This document shows, in pieces, positions 1 through 7,727 of a stretch of 50,885 bases of DNA (its first letter is position 1; each line of letters opens with the position of its first letter). The position numbers were made by a program, and so were the translations under genes. Origin of the DNA: UBA1162 sp049513695 (lineage in GTDB: Bacteria > Chloroflexota > Dehalococcoidia > GIF9 > UBA5629); assembly GCA_049513695.1 (NCBI GenBank), contig JBEKVW010000001.1, positions 1 through 50,885 of the forward strand, given 5' to 3'. The notes under the pieces are model-generated. The model had not been told where the DNA came from, did not search any database, and saw only the letters and a list, made by a program, of their open reading frames with translations.

Positions 1-1635
1 CACCTTTTCCCCCTCGCTCAACCCGGACGTTATCTCGGTCTGGGTCTTGCCCTGCAGGCCGATCTTCACCGGCCTCTGCTCGGCGATACTGGTTTTTTCA
101 TCCTTCCAGACGAGCACATAATAGTCGCCGCTCTGACCGCTGATAGCAGCATTGGGCACCAGCAATACATTAGTATGCTTATCTATCGATATCTCTGCTG
201 TGGCTGTCATACCGCCCGCCAAATAGGCGGCGTCCCCGGGATTAAGCGAGATCTCAACCTTGTAACTTGCCATCTTAGTATCAAGCGTTCCAAAGGGTGA
301 TATAAAAGCCACCTGGCCTTCGAAGGCTTTGCCGGGTATAGCATCGACGTAAACTAAGGCCTTCTGCCCCTTGGCAATCTTGAGCACGTCAATTTCACCG
401 ACTATCCCGACCATCCTGATAGAGGAAGTATCAACCAGACGTGCCACATAGGAATCGATGGGGAGGCCGGTCACAGAGTACCTCTGTGTTATCATGTCCC
501 CTTCATGCAAATTGACCTCCACGACCTGGCCGTCAAAGGGGGCCAGCAACTCGGTCTTAAGCAACGAAAGCTTGGCGCGGTCCAGGTTGATAATGGCGGT
601 CTGTATCCCGATGTTATAGTCACGCAGGGCTTTCAAATTTAGCCCCTGCCTGTAAGTGGAGATGTTTTCATCCAGTATCTTGTTGCTCAATTCCAGGTCG
701 TGGCGCACCGAGCTCAGCGTCTGAGCAAAGCTGACCGGATCAACATCCTTCTGTCCGGCCATAGCCTGCAGCTTATCCATCGAGGCAAGTATCTCGTTGA
801 TCACGGTATACACAGTGCAGGTATCGACAGATGTCGCATCGGTGGGCAGGTGGGTGATCCTTTTGACCACGTCATAGGTAGAAGACATCTCGGTAAGCAT
901 ATCCTGGATGGCGCTGACCGCACTCCCGTATTCTCCGTCTTTTACCTGCTGCTGGATGGAAGTAATTACATCCATTTCGGAAGAAAGGCGCTGGATGGCC
1001 GCGGCAGCGTCCTGGCTGGTATTTATTACCTGGCCAACATCATTTATAAGGTCCGGCCTGATCCGGTTGAATGCCGGGTCGCTGTAGATTTTCCCGGCCG
1101 CCTCGATATCATAGTTAGCCAGCGAAATCTGTTCGGCCGCGTCTTCATACTGGCCCGTCTGCAAAAGCGTCTCAGCCTTTTGCATCTCTTTTAATGCAAA
1201 TTCAAACCGATAAAGGGCAACGGCATCGCTATAGAACGAAGGCGCTCGCGTGCAGCCGCAGCAAACGGTCTCCACTACGTTATTGATGGCCAATTCAAGC
1301 CCGTACTGGGCTGTCTCGACATTCTGTTTCTGGGCTGTATCGTCCAACTGGGCAATCAGAGCACCGGCCTTAACCATGTCTCCCCTCTGTACATAAACCT
1401 TTTTAATCTGGGCGCTGTAGGGCTGGGTTAAACTGAACATAGATGTGTCAAAATAGAGGTTCACGGCATCGGGCATCTCTATATCCCCATTAGCACTGAC
1501 CGTTACTTCTAAATCGCCACGCTGCACAGTGGCTGCTGTCTGCTGCTGGGTTAGGGGACTGCTGCTGCATCCTCCCGCGATAATAGACACCGCCAGTACA
1601 ACTGTTGCCATCTTAACAAGCCACGATTTACTCAT
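1..1635 (-). CDS. RND/MacA-type efflux periplasmic adaptor lipoprotein (3' truncated by window edge)
   Basis: Reading the minus strand from an ATG at 1635 gives an open frame of 545 codons that runs off position 1. The N-terminus has a basic start, a hydrophobic stretch and a lipobox-like IIAGGC at residues 19-24, so the protein is probably a lipoprotein. A biotinyl-lipoyl-like hairpin follows (motif KKVYVQRGDMVKAGALIAQLDD), then a long helical region of about 250 residues, the second lipoyl half (LLAPFDGQVVEVNLHEGD) and a beta-barrel domain (VDAIPGKAFEGQVAFISP). This order is that of HlyD/MacA membrane fusion proteins, which connect an inner-membrane ABC or RND pump to the exterior. The helical hairpin is longer than usual and contains a CCGC motif near residue 120. 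The pump genes should lie just outside the window. It follows marR 1 by 60 bp and is probably cotranscribed with it. Substrate unknown. Confidence 0.85.
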   Translation of the reverse strand, partial: MSKSWLVKMATVVLAVSIIAGGCSSSPLTQQQTAATVQRGDLEVTVSANGDIEMPDAVNLYFDTSMFSLTQPYSAQIKKVYVQRGDMVKAGALIAQLDDTAQKQNVETAQYGLELAINNVVETVCCGCTRAPSFYSDAVALYRFEFALKEMQKAETLLQTGQYEDAAEQISLANYDIEAAGKIYSDPAFNRIRPDLINDVGQVINTSQDAAAAIQRLSSEMDVITSIQQQVKDGEYGSAVSAIQDMLTEMSSTYDVVKRITHLPTDATSVDTCTVYTVINEILASMDKLQAMAGQKDVDPVSFAQTLSSVRHDLELSNKILDENISTYRQGLNLKALRDYNIGIQTAIINLDRAKLSLLKTELLAPFDGQVVEVNLHEGDMITQRYSVTGLPIDSYVARLVDTSSIRMVGIVGEIDVLKIAKGQKALVYVDAIPGKAFEGQVAFISPFGTLDTKMASYKVEISLNPGDAAYLAGGMTATAEISIDKHTNVLLVPNAAISGQSGDYYVLVWKDEKTSIAEQRPVKIGLQGKTQTEITSGLSEGEKV

Positions 1636-1695
1636 AGTTGTGATACTCCCTGTATAAACTCATACCTGAACGGCTGCTTACATTCAATACTAAAA

Positions 1696-2160
1696 TCATG
1701 AACCATAGTTTACCTTGCTTACAATGTCGGTAAAGGCTTCCAGTGCGCCGGAAAGCGTCAGTAGATCATTCATGTCCAGCGTCGACAGGCTTCTTTTGAT
1801 CTCGTTCCGCATGATCTTTTTCCTGCCGGTAACGAAACGCCTGCCTTTCTCAGTGATGACTATATTTTTAATCCTTTTATCGTTGCTATCAAGTTCACGC
1901 TGAGCATAACCCTTTTCTATAAGTTTATCCAGCAGAGAGGTCGTATTGGATTTGGATATGCCCAGCCTGCAGCTTATGTCCGAGGTCTGCAAAGTGCCCA
2001 GTTTCATTATCATGGCCAGCACATGGAACTGCATATTGCCGGGGTTTACGCCCGCTTTGGTATGGGCAACCTGGAATATTTTGCGGTAGAAGAGAGGAAG
2101 AAATATAAACAGGCTGTCCATTATGCTGTCGAGCTTTACGTCTTCCGGTTTTTTGGCCAT
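1696..2160 (-). CDS. MarR-family transcriptional regulator 1
   Basis: 154-residue protein with a MarR winged-helix core: the helix-turn-helix falls around residues 58-85 (TSDISCRLGISKSNTTSLLDKLIEKG) and the wing follows (RELDSNDKRIKNIVITEKGRR). MarR proteins are dimeric repressors that often release DNA when bound by small aromatic or lipophilic ligands, and many control a neighbouring efflux gene. Here the adaptor gene lies 60 bp downstream on the same strand, so this is probably the local regulator of that pump. It is paralogous, at roughly one third identity by eye, to the MarR gene at 2361-2831. It starts about 30 nt downstream of a promoter that belongs to the duplicated gatB upstream region. 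No clear Shine-Dalgarno sequence precedes the ATG. Confidence 0.9.
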   Translation of the reverse strand: MAKKPEDVKLDSIMDSLFIFLPLFYRKIFQVAHTKAGVNPGNMQFHVLAMIMKLGTLQTSDISCRLGISKSNTTSLLDKLIEKGYAQRELDSNDKRIKNIVITEKGRRFVTGRKKIMRNEIKRSLSTLDMNDLLTLSGALEAFTDIVSKVNYGS

Positions 2161-2195
2161 TGATATTGAAATAGGTTGCCGGGTATTTTGTTCTA

Positions 2196-2224
2196 TTTAT
2201 ATAACTTTTTTCAGCATATGTCAA
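2196..2224 (-). promoter_or_regulatory. Sigma-70 promoter for marR 1 / efflux operon
   Basis: On the minus strand, TTGACA (2219-2224), a 17-bp spacer and TATAAA (2196-2201) form a near-consensus promoter about 35 bp upstream of the marR 1 ATG. The same TTGACA-17-TATAAA pair with similar flanks (GTTATATAAAT) occurs at 3684-3712 upstream of the DUF948 gene, so the two promoters are probably duplicates. Confidence 0.7.
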
Positions 2225-2350
2225 CTGCTTACCCCGTACGTATGATATTGTTATACTTTTCGACGTTACAAACTACAAGACAGTCAGGGTGCCGAAAATA
2301 CATTTGCAGCTGTCAACATCCAGCAAAAATTTACTGCTCCTGAAGCGCAG
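2225..2350 (+). pseudogene. Decayed duplicate of the gatB promoter and first ~27 codons
   Basis: This stretch aligns with 3736-3861, the gatB promoter and 5' coding end, at about 70 percent identity by eye with only small indels. Landmarks line up: TATACT (2252-2257 against 3764-3769), CGACGTT, AACTAC, and the 3' block ending AGCGCAG. The gatB start codon GTG is replaced by ACA. Reading on gives NYKTVRVPKIHLQLSTSSKN, clearly related to the GatB N-terminus NYETIIGLEVHSQLLTRSKM, and then a 1-nt shift breaks the frame. Many differences are transitions, as expected for neutral decay. Homology stops at about 2350, ten bases before the marR 2 stop codon. It is a non-coding relic of a segmental duplication. 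Confidence 0.75.
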
Positions 2351-2360
2351 ATTTTGACGG

Positions 2361-2831
2361 CTACATGATATTGTTCAACTTGGTTAATAGTTCAAGTTGA
2401 GTTTCTAATGATTTAGAGATTTCAGTTATTTCATCCGGATCTAATTTTGCAAAGGTATTTAATACATATTGCTTTATGATTCTTCTTTTCTTTATTATAA
2501 GCCTTCTACCTTTATCGGTTACGCTGATTTTTATTACCCGCCTGTCTTTATCATCATGTAAACGTTGAGCATAACCCTTATCAATCAATTTATCAACCAG
2601 TGTAGTAACGTTCGGCCTCGATATGCAATAGATTTTACTTATCTCTGAAGGCATCATCTCTCCGGTCGCCAATCCCTCCAGTATAATAGTCTGCATATCA
2701 GACGAGCCAATTTTTGTTTTCATCATAGTGTTGAAAAGCACTTTACGCACGATCACAGGAAACAGCATCATCACATCGTCCACGATATTGCTCAGGCGGT
2801 TGTTGATCTCTGATTCCGGCAATTCTTTCAC
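2361..2831 (-). CDS. MarR-family transcriptional regulator 2
   Basis: 156-residue winged-helix protein with GTG start at 2831; an in-frame stop lies three codons upstream, so the start is constrained. The HTH is around residues 60-88 (PSEISKIYCISRPNVTTLVDKLIDKG) and the wing is rich in basic residues (DDKDRRVIKISVTDKGRRL). It shares the KLI(E/D)KGYAQR segment and overall architecture with marR 1, so the two are paralogues. A CATAAT hexamer ends 9 bases upstream of the GTG and there is no ribosome-binding site, which hints at a nearly leaderless mRNA, although no good -35 box is present. No obvious target gene lies on its 3' side before the gatB relic; it may regulate itself or the neighbouring efflux operon. 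Ligand unknown. Confidence 0.85.
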   Translation of the reverse strand: MKELPESEINNRLSNIVDDVMMLFPVIVRKVLFNTMMKTKIGSSDMQTIILEGLATGEMMPSEISKIYCISRPNVTTLVDKLIDKGYAQRLHDDKDRRVIKISVTDKGRRLIIKKRRIIKQYVLNTFAKLDPDEITEISKSLETQLELLTKLNNIM

Positions 2832-3131
2832 ACGCAGCTAATTATGACATAGGAATCGATCCTTGCGCTGTATTTTGCCACCGCTTGCTATGAAACGCAA
2901 CCTTCCCCCATACCTTTATCTTTGTTTTCCAAATTATGACACCCAAATGGGTAATGTGCGGATATTCTATGCTGGCAACATATAAGCCTTCTATGGTAAG
3001 GCATTGACAAGCTCCTTACCGTAGAAGCCTTATAATATAGTAAAGATGACCGATTTTGATATAGCTTTATAATATAAACCCAAGAGGTATCCTGCAATTA
3101 TTATTTCGGGCTATCTGTAACTAATTTAGTG
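2832..3131. other. 300-bp gene-free stretch with a long inverted repeat
   Basis: No credible coding frame is seen on either strand. It contains the imperfect palindrome at 2984-3031 and two similar AT-rich blocks (AGCCTTATAATATAGTAAA near 3026 and AGCTTTATAATATAAACCC near 3062) that could be -10 elements or operator-like repeats. It separates marR 2 from the YtxH/DUF948 pair. Confidence 0.5.
2984..3031. repeat. Imperfect inverted repeat, 18-bp arms, 12-nt loop
   Basis: The arm AAGCCTTCTATGGTAAGG (2984-3001) pairs with CCTTACCGTAGAAGCCTT (3014-3031) with one mismatch and one wobble. The loop contains TTGACA on the plus strand. No T-run follows on either strand, so a simple intrinsic terminator is unlikely. 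Its position upstream of marR 2 and downstream of the ytxH-like gene would suit an operator, a processed RNA hairpin or a small mobile remnant; the sequence does not decide between these. Confidence 0.5.
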
Positions 3132-3308
3132 TTATTCGCTCTTCTCTCTAGCCTGTTTTATGCGGTTACCAAGAGCGTCCAGCTTTTCTTTCAGCATTTC
3201 CTTAGTTTCCTCTCCAGACCTGGGCGCATTGAATATACCTATGGCAATGCCCAGAACCGTGCCGACAATCAGACCCATAAAAAATTTTTCGCCTGCTTCG
3301 TTGCTCAT
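3132..3308 (-). CDS. Small YtxH-like membrane-anchored protein
   Basis: A 58-residue frame starting at the ATG at 3308. It has a short polar N-terminus, one glycine-rich transmembrane helix (residues 9-25, FFMGLIVGTVLGIAIGI) and the typical YtxH transition FNAPRSGEETKE, then a charged amphipathic C-terminal helix. YtxH-like proteins are small single-pass membrane proteins, often stress related, with no known enzymatic role. The start codon overlaps the stop of the upstream DUF948 gene (TAATG), which implies translational coupling, and a GGAG-type ribosome-binding site lies just upstream. The two proteins are often found together and probably act at the same membrane site. Confidence 0.8.
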   Translation of the reverse strand: MSNEAGEKFFMGLIVGTVLGIAIGIFNAPRSGEETKEMLKEKLDALGNRIKQAREKSE

Positions 3309-3586
3309 TAGTTAATCTCCTTTCCAGTTATAATTTTGTTAATGAAACGGATACCCTGATTAATTCCCCTGAAAGTAGCGCCGATTTTGGACAGCGGCTC
3401 AACAACCTCTTTATTTGCCTGATCAGCTATTTCTTTTACCCTTTCAGCGGCGGCGTTGAGGGACACCATAGTGGCTGCGGTCTGCCTGTAAATACTGGCC
3501 ACTACTACACATAGATAGATTGTTGCCACCGACGCTATGACGCCCCACACGATCAGCACAATGTCACGGAACGATGATAAGTCCAT
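3308..3586 (-). CDS. DUF948-like single-pass membrane protein
   Basis: 92 residues. A transmembrane helix spans about residues 8-30 (IVLIVWGVIASVATIYLCVVVAS) and is followed by a long helical segment with heptad-like spacing (MVSLNAAAERVKEIADQANKEVVEPLSKIGATFRGI). This is the build of the DUF948 family, general-stress-associated proteins with one membrane helix and a cytoplasmic coiled coil. A GGAGG ribosome-binding site sits about 8 bases before the ATG. It is the first gene of a two-gene unit with the YtxH-like gene and is read from the strong promoter at 3684-3712. Molecular function is not established. Confidence 0.75.
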   Translation of the reverse strand: MDLSSFRDIVLIVWGVIASVATIYLCVVVASIYRQTAATMVSLNAAAERVKEIADQANKEVVEPLSKIGATFRGINQGIRFINKIITGKEIN

Positions 3587-3683
3587 CCGGGAATACCTCC
3601 TGAGTTTATATTAATTTGGTACGCAAACTATATCTGAAATATTCTTATGTATCGATAACTATTATTATTTTATTATTATTATA

Positions 3684-3712
3684 TTTATATAACTATCGTA
3701 ATAATTTGTCAA
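3684..3712 (-). promoter_or_regulatory. Sigma-70 promoter for the DUF948-ytxH unit
   Basis: On the minus strand TTGACA (3707-3712), a 17-bp spacer and TATAAA (3684-3689). The leader to the DUF948 ATG is about 90 nt and AT rich. It diverges from the gatB promoter and is a homologue of the promoter at 2196-2224. Confidence 0.75.
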
Positions 3713-3739
3713 TAGGCCCGCCTTCTATGTGTCAATTGC

Positions 3740-3769
3740 TTGCCCTTGAACGTGCGATACTGCTATACT
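3740..3769 (+). promoter_or_regulatory. gatB promoter
   Basis: TTGCCC (3740-3745), an 18-bp spacer and TATACT (3764-3769). The expected start site, about 7 bases further on, is only 3-4 bases before the GTG start at 3780, so the gatB mRNA is probably almost leaderless; no Shine-Dalgarno sequence is present. Confidence 0.6.
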
Positions 3770-3779
3770 ATCCGACGTT

Positions 3780-5255
3780 GTGAACTACGAGACTATAATA
3801 GGGCTGGAGGTACACTCGCAACTGCTGACGCGCAGCAAGATGTACTGCCCCTGCAGCGCAGAGTATGCCAACGATCCTCCCAATACCCACGTCTGCCAGG
3901 TATGCATGGGTATGCCGGGCGTGCTGCCCAACATAAATGAGCAGGCGGTTATTTTCACCGTCAAGACCGGCCTGGCCCTCAACTGCACCGTCCCCGAGCA
4001 TGCCAAGTTCGACCGGAAAAACTATCCCTACCCGGACCTGATGAAAGGCTACCAGATATCGCAATATGACATGCCGATGTGCGTCAAGGGCTGGCTGGAA
4101 ATCGATATAGCAGGTAAGAAAAAGAAAATAGGCATTACCCGTGTGCACCTGGAAGAAGACGTGGCCAAGCTGACGCACCGCACTTCGCCGGAAGGCGAAA
4201 GCTACAGTCTGGTGGACGTCAACCGCGCCGGCATGCCGCTAATGGAGATCGTGAGCGAACCGGACATGTCTTCGCCCGAGGAAGCCCGTCTTTACCTGGT
4301 CAAGCTGAGATCGATCCTGCAATACCTGGGCGTATCCACGGGCAATATGGAAGAGGGAAGCTTCCGCTGCGATGCCAATATCAGCATTCGGCCCGAGGGT
4401 ACTAAAGAATACCTAGCCAAGGTTGAAGTCAAAAATATGAACAGCTTCCGCGCCGTCTATCGCGCACTGGAATATGAAGCCCAGAGGCAGCGGGAAGCCA
4501 TGGCTAAAGGTGAAAAGATCGCTCAGGAGACACGCGGTTGGGTTGATGATAAAGGTATTACGGTAAGCCAGCGGAGCAAGGAGTATGCCCACGACTACCG
4601 CTATTTCCCTGAGCCGGATTTGCCACCCCTCTCCTTCAGCCGGCAGACGGTAGATAAAATCAGAGCGGGGCTGCCCGACCTGCCGGAAAAGGTCTATGAT
4701 GAGCTGATAGCTGAATACGACCTCCCTCCGTATGACGCGGAGCTAATAACCCAATCCAAACATTATGTCGCCTATTTCAAGACCAGCATCGGGTTGGGAG
4801 CGAAATCATCGACCAACGTGAAACAGAGGGCCAAGACCATAAGCAACTGGATGCTCGGCGAGTTCACCCGGCTGCTTAACGCAAAAAACATCAAGGCGGA
4901 GGAGGCCCATGACAGGGTGCCGGAGGCCAATTTCGTAGAAATGCTGGACCTGGTTGAAAAGGGAACTTTAAGCGGTCCGCTGTCCAAAACGGTCTTCGAA
5001 GAGATGTTCAACAGCGGCAAAAAGGCGAGCACGATTGTAGCTGAGAAAGGGCTGGTGCAAATCAGCGACAGCGGAGAACTTGCTATAATTGTAGACAAAA
5101 TAATTGCAGATAACGAAAAAGCGGTTGTAGACTATAAGGCGGGTAAGGAAGCTTCTTTGACTTTCCTCATGGGCCAGGTTATGAAAGCTTCCAGGGGCAA
5201 GGCCAACCCGGCGGTAGTCAGACAATTGATCGTCGACAAACTCGGAGGAAATTAA
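3780..5255 (+). CDS. gatB: Aspartyl/glutamyl-tRNA(Asn/Gln) amidotransferase subunit B
   Basis: 491 residues, full length for GatB. With GatA and GatC it converts misacylated Glu-tRNA(Gln) and Asp-tRNA(Asn) into Gln-tRNA(Gln) and Asn-tRNA(Asn) in the cytoplasm; GatB is the kinase/tRNA-binding subunit. Visible signatures are the N-terminal ETIIGLEVHSQL, the zinc-site cysteines of KMYCPCSAEY and VCQVCMGMPG, the KNYPYPDLMKGYQISQYD block, VDVNRAGMPLMEIVSEPD, and a C-terminal YqeY-like helical tail (GKASTIVAEKGL-like region to the end). The start is GTG with the promoter immediately upstream. gatA and gatC are not adjacent. secG begins one base after the stop, so gatB, secG and the next gene are probably cotranscribed. 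A decayed copy of its 5' end is at 2225-2350. Confidence 0.97.
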   Translation: MNYETIIGLEVHSQLLTRSKMYCPCSAEYANDPPNTHVCQVCMGMPGVLPNINEQAVIFTVKTGLALNCTVPEHAKFDRKNYPYPDLMKGYQISQYDMPMCVKGWLEIDIAGKKKKIGITRVHLEEDVAKLTHRTSPEGESYSLVDVNRAGMPLMEIVSEPDMSSPEEARLYLVKLRSILQYLGVSTGNMEEGSFRCDANISIRPEGTKEYLAKVEVKNMNSFRAVYRALEYEAQRQREAMAKGEKIAQETRGWVDDKGITVSQRSKEYAHDYRYFPEPDLPPLSFSRQTVDKIRAGLPDLPEKVYDELIAEYDLPPYDAELITQSKHYVAYFKTSIGLGAKSSTNVKQRAKTISNWMLGEFTRLLNAKNIKAEEAHDRVPEANFVEMLDLVEKGTLSGPLSKTVFEEMFNSGKKASTIVAEKGLVQISDSGELAIIVDKIIADNEKAVVDYKAGKEASLTFLMGQVMKASRGKANPAVVRQLIVDKLGGN

Positions 5256-5256
5256 T

Positions 5257-5481
5257 ATGCCAATTTATCTGATCATAGCACAGATAGTGATAGCGCTTGC
5301 GCTTATAGCTGTGCTGACTTTGCAGGTTAAGGGCGGCGGCCTCGGCGGTATCTTCGGCCAGTCCGACGGCGTTTACAGGACCAGGCGCGGCGTTGAAAAA
5401 ACGCTATTTCAGGTCACCATAGTCCTGGCCGTTATCTTTATAGCGCTTTCGATTGTTATCGTCAGGGTCAGCGCTTCGTAA
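5257..5481 (+). CDS. secG: Preprotein translocase subunit SecG
   Basis: 74 residues with two transmembrane helices (about 3-22 and 50-71) and the conserved SecG loop between them, LQVKGGGLGGIFGQSDGVYRTRRGVEK. SecG is the accessory subunit of the SecYEG channel in the cytoplasmic membrane and increases translocation efficiency. A GGAGG ribosome-binding site overlaps the end of gatB. It sits between gatB and the SAM-hydrolase family gene in a tight plus-strand cluster. Confidence 0.93.
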   Translation: MPIYLIIAQIVIALALIAVLTLQVKGGGLGGIFGQSDGVYRTRRGVEKTLFQVTIVLAVIFIALSIVIVRVSAS

Positions 5482-5496
5482 TTTCGGGGTATCAGC

Positions 5497-6342
5497 ATGT
5501 CACGGGTTGTCACATTGACGACCGACTTTGGCATCAGCGACGGTTATGTCGCAAGTATGAAAGGCGTCATACTTGGCATAAATCCGCAGGCTAACATCGT
5601 AGATATCACACATGCCATAGCTCCCCAATCCATCCGTGAGGCCTCATTCATCCTGCATACCTCATGGCGCTTTTTTCCCGAAGGCACCATTCATGTCATC
5701 GTAATCGACCCGGGCGTGGGCAGCCACCGCCGGGCGGTCATTTTCAAAACGCCAACCGCGACTTTCGTTACGCCGGATAACGGCACCCTAAGCTATATAT
5801 TGCACGAGCTCTCAGCTGAAAAGTCAGCGCAGGCCGTCCCACTCTCCGACCAAATCGCTAAGCGGGCGCTGCCCGAGGGGTGCGAAGCGGTCTCCATCAC
5901 TAAGCAGGAATATTGGCGCCATCCTGCAAGCTCCACCTTTCATGGACGCGACATTTTCGCCCCGGTGGCAGCACATCTCTCCCTCGACCTGCCTGCCAAA
6001 GAATTCGGCGAGAGCATTGAAAGCCTCAATGCCTTCCACATCCCCATCCCATTCAAGGACCCCACCGGGCACATAATCGGCCAGGTCATACATATAGACA
6101 GATTCGGCAACGTCATAACTAACCTGAGAAGCCGTGACATACCGGCGGCTGGTGCCGCAGTGGAAATAAAAAATCAGAGGATAGCCAACACCAGCAGCTA
6201 TTATGCGCAGGGCAAAGGGATGATGGCGATCATAGGCAGCAGCGACTATCTCGAGCTTTCATTGAAAGATGGCAACGCGGCCGCTTTTCTGGGTATACGT
6301 ATCGGTGATACGGTTAAAATCCTCAGCACCCTGCCGCGCTGA
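5497..6342 (+). CDS. SAM hydroxide adenosyltransferase (DUF62 family)
   Basis: 281 residues of the DUF62 family, which hydrolyses S-adenosylmethionine to adenosine and methionine and is related to fluorinases and chlorinases. Family blocks are the N-terminal TLTTDFGISDGYVASMKGVI, HVIVIDPGVGSHRRAV, TPDNGTLSY, the FHGRDIFAPVAAHLSL segment and a C-terminal beta domain with IDRFGNVITNLR. The gene is third in the gatB-secG cluster, 15 bases after secG, and converges on cysS with a 3-bp gap and no obvious terminator. Halogenase activity should not be assumed: the hydroxide-adding members are by far the most common. Physiological role poorly known. Confidence 0.88.
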   Translation: MSRVVTLTTDFGISDGYVASMKGVILGINPQANIVDITHAIAPQSIREASFILHTSWRFFPEGTIHVIVIDPGVGSHRRAVIFKTPTATFVTPDNGTLSYILHELSAEKSAQAVPLSDQIAKRALPEGCEAVSITKQEYWRHPASSTFHGRDIFAPVAAHLSLDLPAKEFGESIESLNAFHIPIPFKDPTGHIIGQVIHIDRFGNVITNLRSRDIPAAGAAVEIKNQRIANTSSYYAQGKGMMAIIGSSDYLELSLKDGNAAAFLGIRIGDTVKILSTLPR

Positions 6343-6345
6343 CGG

Positions 6346-7704
6346 CTATTTGGCAATCTTCCAGGTGGTCCCTTTGGGCATGTCCTCTATAGCAATACCC
6401 ATCTTGAGCAACTGGTCGCGCACCTCGTCGGCCCGCTTCCATTCTTTGGCTTTGCGGTGCTCATTGCGCCGGGAGATCAGCTCCAGGATTTTCTCTTCCT
6501 GTGACTGATCAAGCTTCCTTGTCTCCTGTAATGTAAACCCGATCACGCCCGCCAGCTCTTTTAACACCCCCTGGGCCCGGCCGATATCCATCCCCTTCTC
6601 GCTGCCGCGGTTGATCTCACGCACCAGCTCGAACATGGCGGCCACTGCCTGCGGGGCGCTGAAATCATCATCCATGGCCTCCATGAAGCGGGTCCTGTAC
6701 GGTTCGGCGTCAAGGACTTCGCCGCCGGGCTTGCCCTCCGCCTTGAGGGCCTGCTTCATCCTCTCGATCCCGGTTTCCGCCGCATCGAGGGCTTCCTCGC
6801 TATAGCGAAGAGGCATCCTGTAATAGGAGCTTATGATAAAAAGCCTGATGGCATCGGCGCTGTTGCGTTCCAGCGCCTGCTTAATGGTGACCAGGTTACC
6901 CAGCGACTTGCTCATTTTATCCGCCCCGAGTTGCAGAAAACCGTTGTGCATCCAGATGCACACGAAGGGGTCTACCCCGGTGAAGCATTCGGACTGGGCT
7001 ATCTCATTTTCATGGTGGGGAAACACCAGGTCCTGTCCACCCCCGTGTATATCCAGTGTCTTGCCCAGGTGCTTGATAGACATGGCCGTGCATTCGATGT
7101 GCCAACCCGGCCGCCCGTCACCCCAGGGGCTGGGCCAGGCCGGCTCACCCGGCTTGACCGCTTTCCACAGTGCAAAATCCAGCGGGTCCTCCTTTTTTTC
7201 AGTCTCCGACGTCTCCGTAACTCTCATATCATCGGCCGTCTGGTGCGTCAATTTGCCATAGCCGGGAAAGCTCTTTACCCGAAAATACACGCTGCCGTCG
7301 GCCTTATACGCGTGCCCCTTATCCACAAGCGTCTGGATTACCTGGATGATCATGGGTATCTCCTCGGTAGCCCGGGGATAGATGGTGGCCCGCTTGATAT
7401 TGAGGGCATCCATGTCGACGAAAAATTCGCCGATATATTTTTCCACCAGATCTTTCCAGGGTATATTCCTCTCTTTGGAGCGGTTGATGATCTTGTCATC
7501 GATATCGGTGAAATTTTGCACGTATTTCACGTTATAGCCGCGATATTCCAGGTAGCGCCTGATGATATCGAATGAAATATAGCTTAGAGCGTGTCCGAAA
7601 TGACAGACATCATATACGGTGACCCCGCAAACATACATTTTTACTTCATTATCTTGCGGGGCAAATTCTTCCTTTTGGCCGGACAGGGTACTGAATATCT
7701 TCAT
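6346..7704 (-). CDS. cysS: Cysteinyl-tRNA synthetase
   Basis: 452 residues, normal for the class I synthetase that charges tRNA(Cys). The HIGH-type motif is HFGH in VYDVCHFGHALSYISFD, and the KMSKS motif is present as ADKMSKSLGNLVTI. Zinc ligands of the cysteine-recognition site fit C26 (MYVCGVTVYD), the WHIECTAMS Cys and the PHHENEIAQSE His residues. Start is ATG at 7704. It lies 23 bases downstream of ispF at the end of a minus-strand run radA-ispD-ispF-cysS; this gene order is also seen in other bacteria. Confidence 0.97.
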   Translation of the reverse strand: MKIFSTLSGQKEEFAPQDNEVKMYVCGVTVYDVCHFGHALSYISFDIIRRYLEYRGYNVKYVQNFTDIDDKIINRSKERNIPWKDLVEKYIGEFFVDMDALNIKRATIYPRATEEIPMIIQVIQTLVDKGHAYKADGSVYFRVKSFPGYGKLTHQTADDMRVTETSETEKKEDPLDFALWKAVKPGEPAWPSPWGDGRPGWHIECTAMSIKHLGKTLDIHGGGQDLVFPHHENEIAQSECFTGVDPFVCIWMHNGFLQLGADKMSKSLGNLVTIKQALERNSADAIRLFIISSYYRMPLRYSEEALDAAETGIERMKQALKAEGKPGGEVLDAEPYRTRFMEAMDDDFSAPQAVAAMFELVREINRGSEKGMDIGRAQGVLKELAGVIGFTLQETRKLDQSQEEKILELISRRNEHRKAKEWKRADEVRDQLLKMGIAIEDMPKGTTWKIAK

Positions 7705-7727
7705 GAAACACCTCTAGTATAGAATGA

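Larger units (their letters stand above)
3684..3861. repeat. Parent copy of the duplicated gatB divergent-promoter segment
   Basis: Intact counterpart of 2196-2350. It carries the leftward TTGACA/TATAAA promoter, the rightward TATACT promoter and the gatB 5' end. Relative to the other copy it has about 23 extra bases between two TGTCAA(T) copies (3707 and 3730), as expected if the relic lost one repeat unit. Confidence 0.65.

Noticed and set aside
5497..6342. Halogenase (SAM-dependent chlorinase/fluorinase)
   Set aside because: Family membership alone does not show halide use; hydroxide-adding enzymes are the common type.
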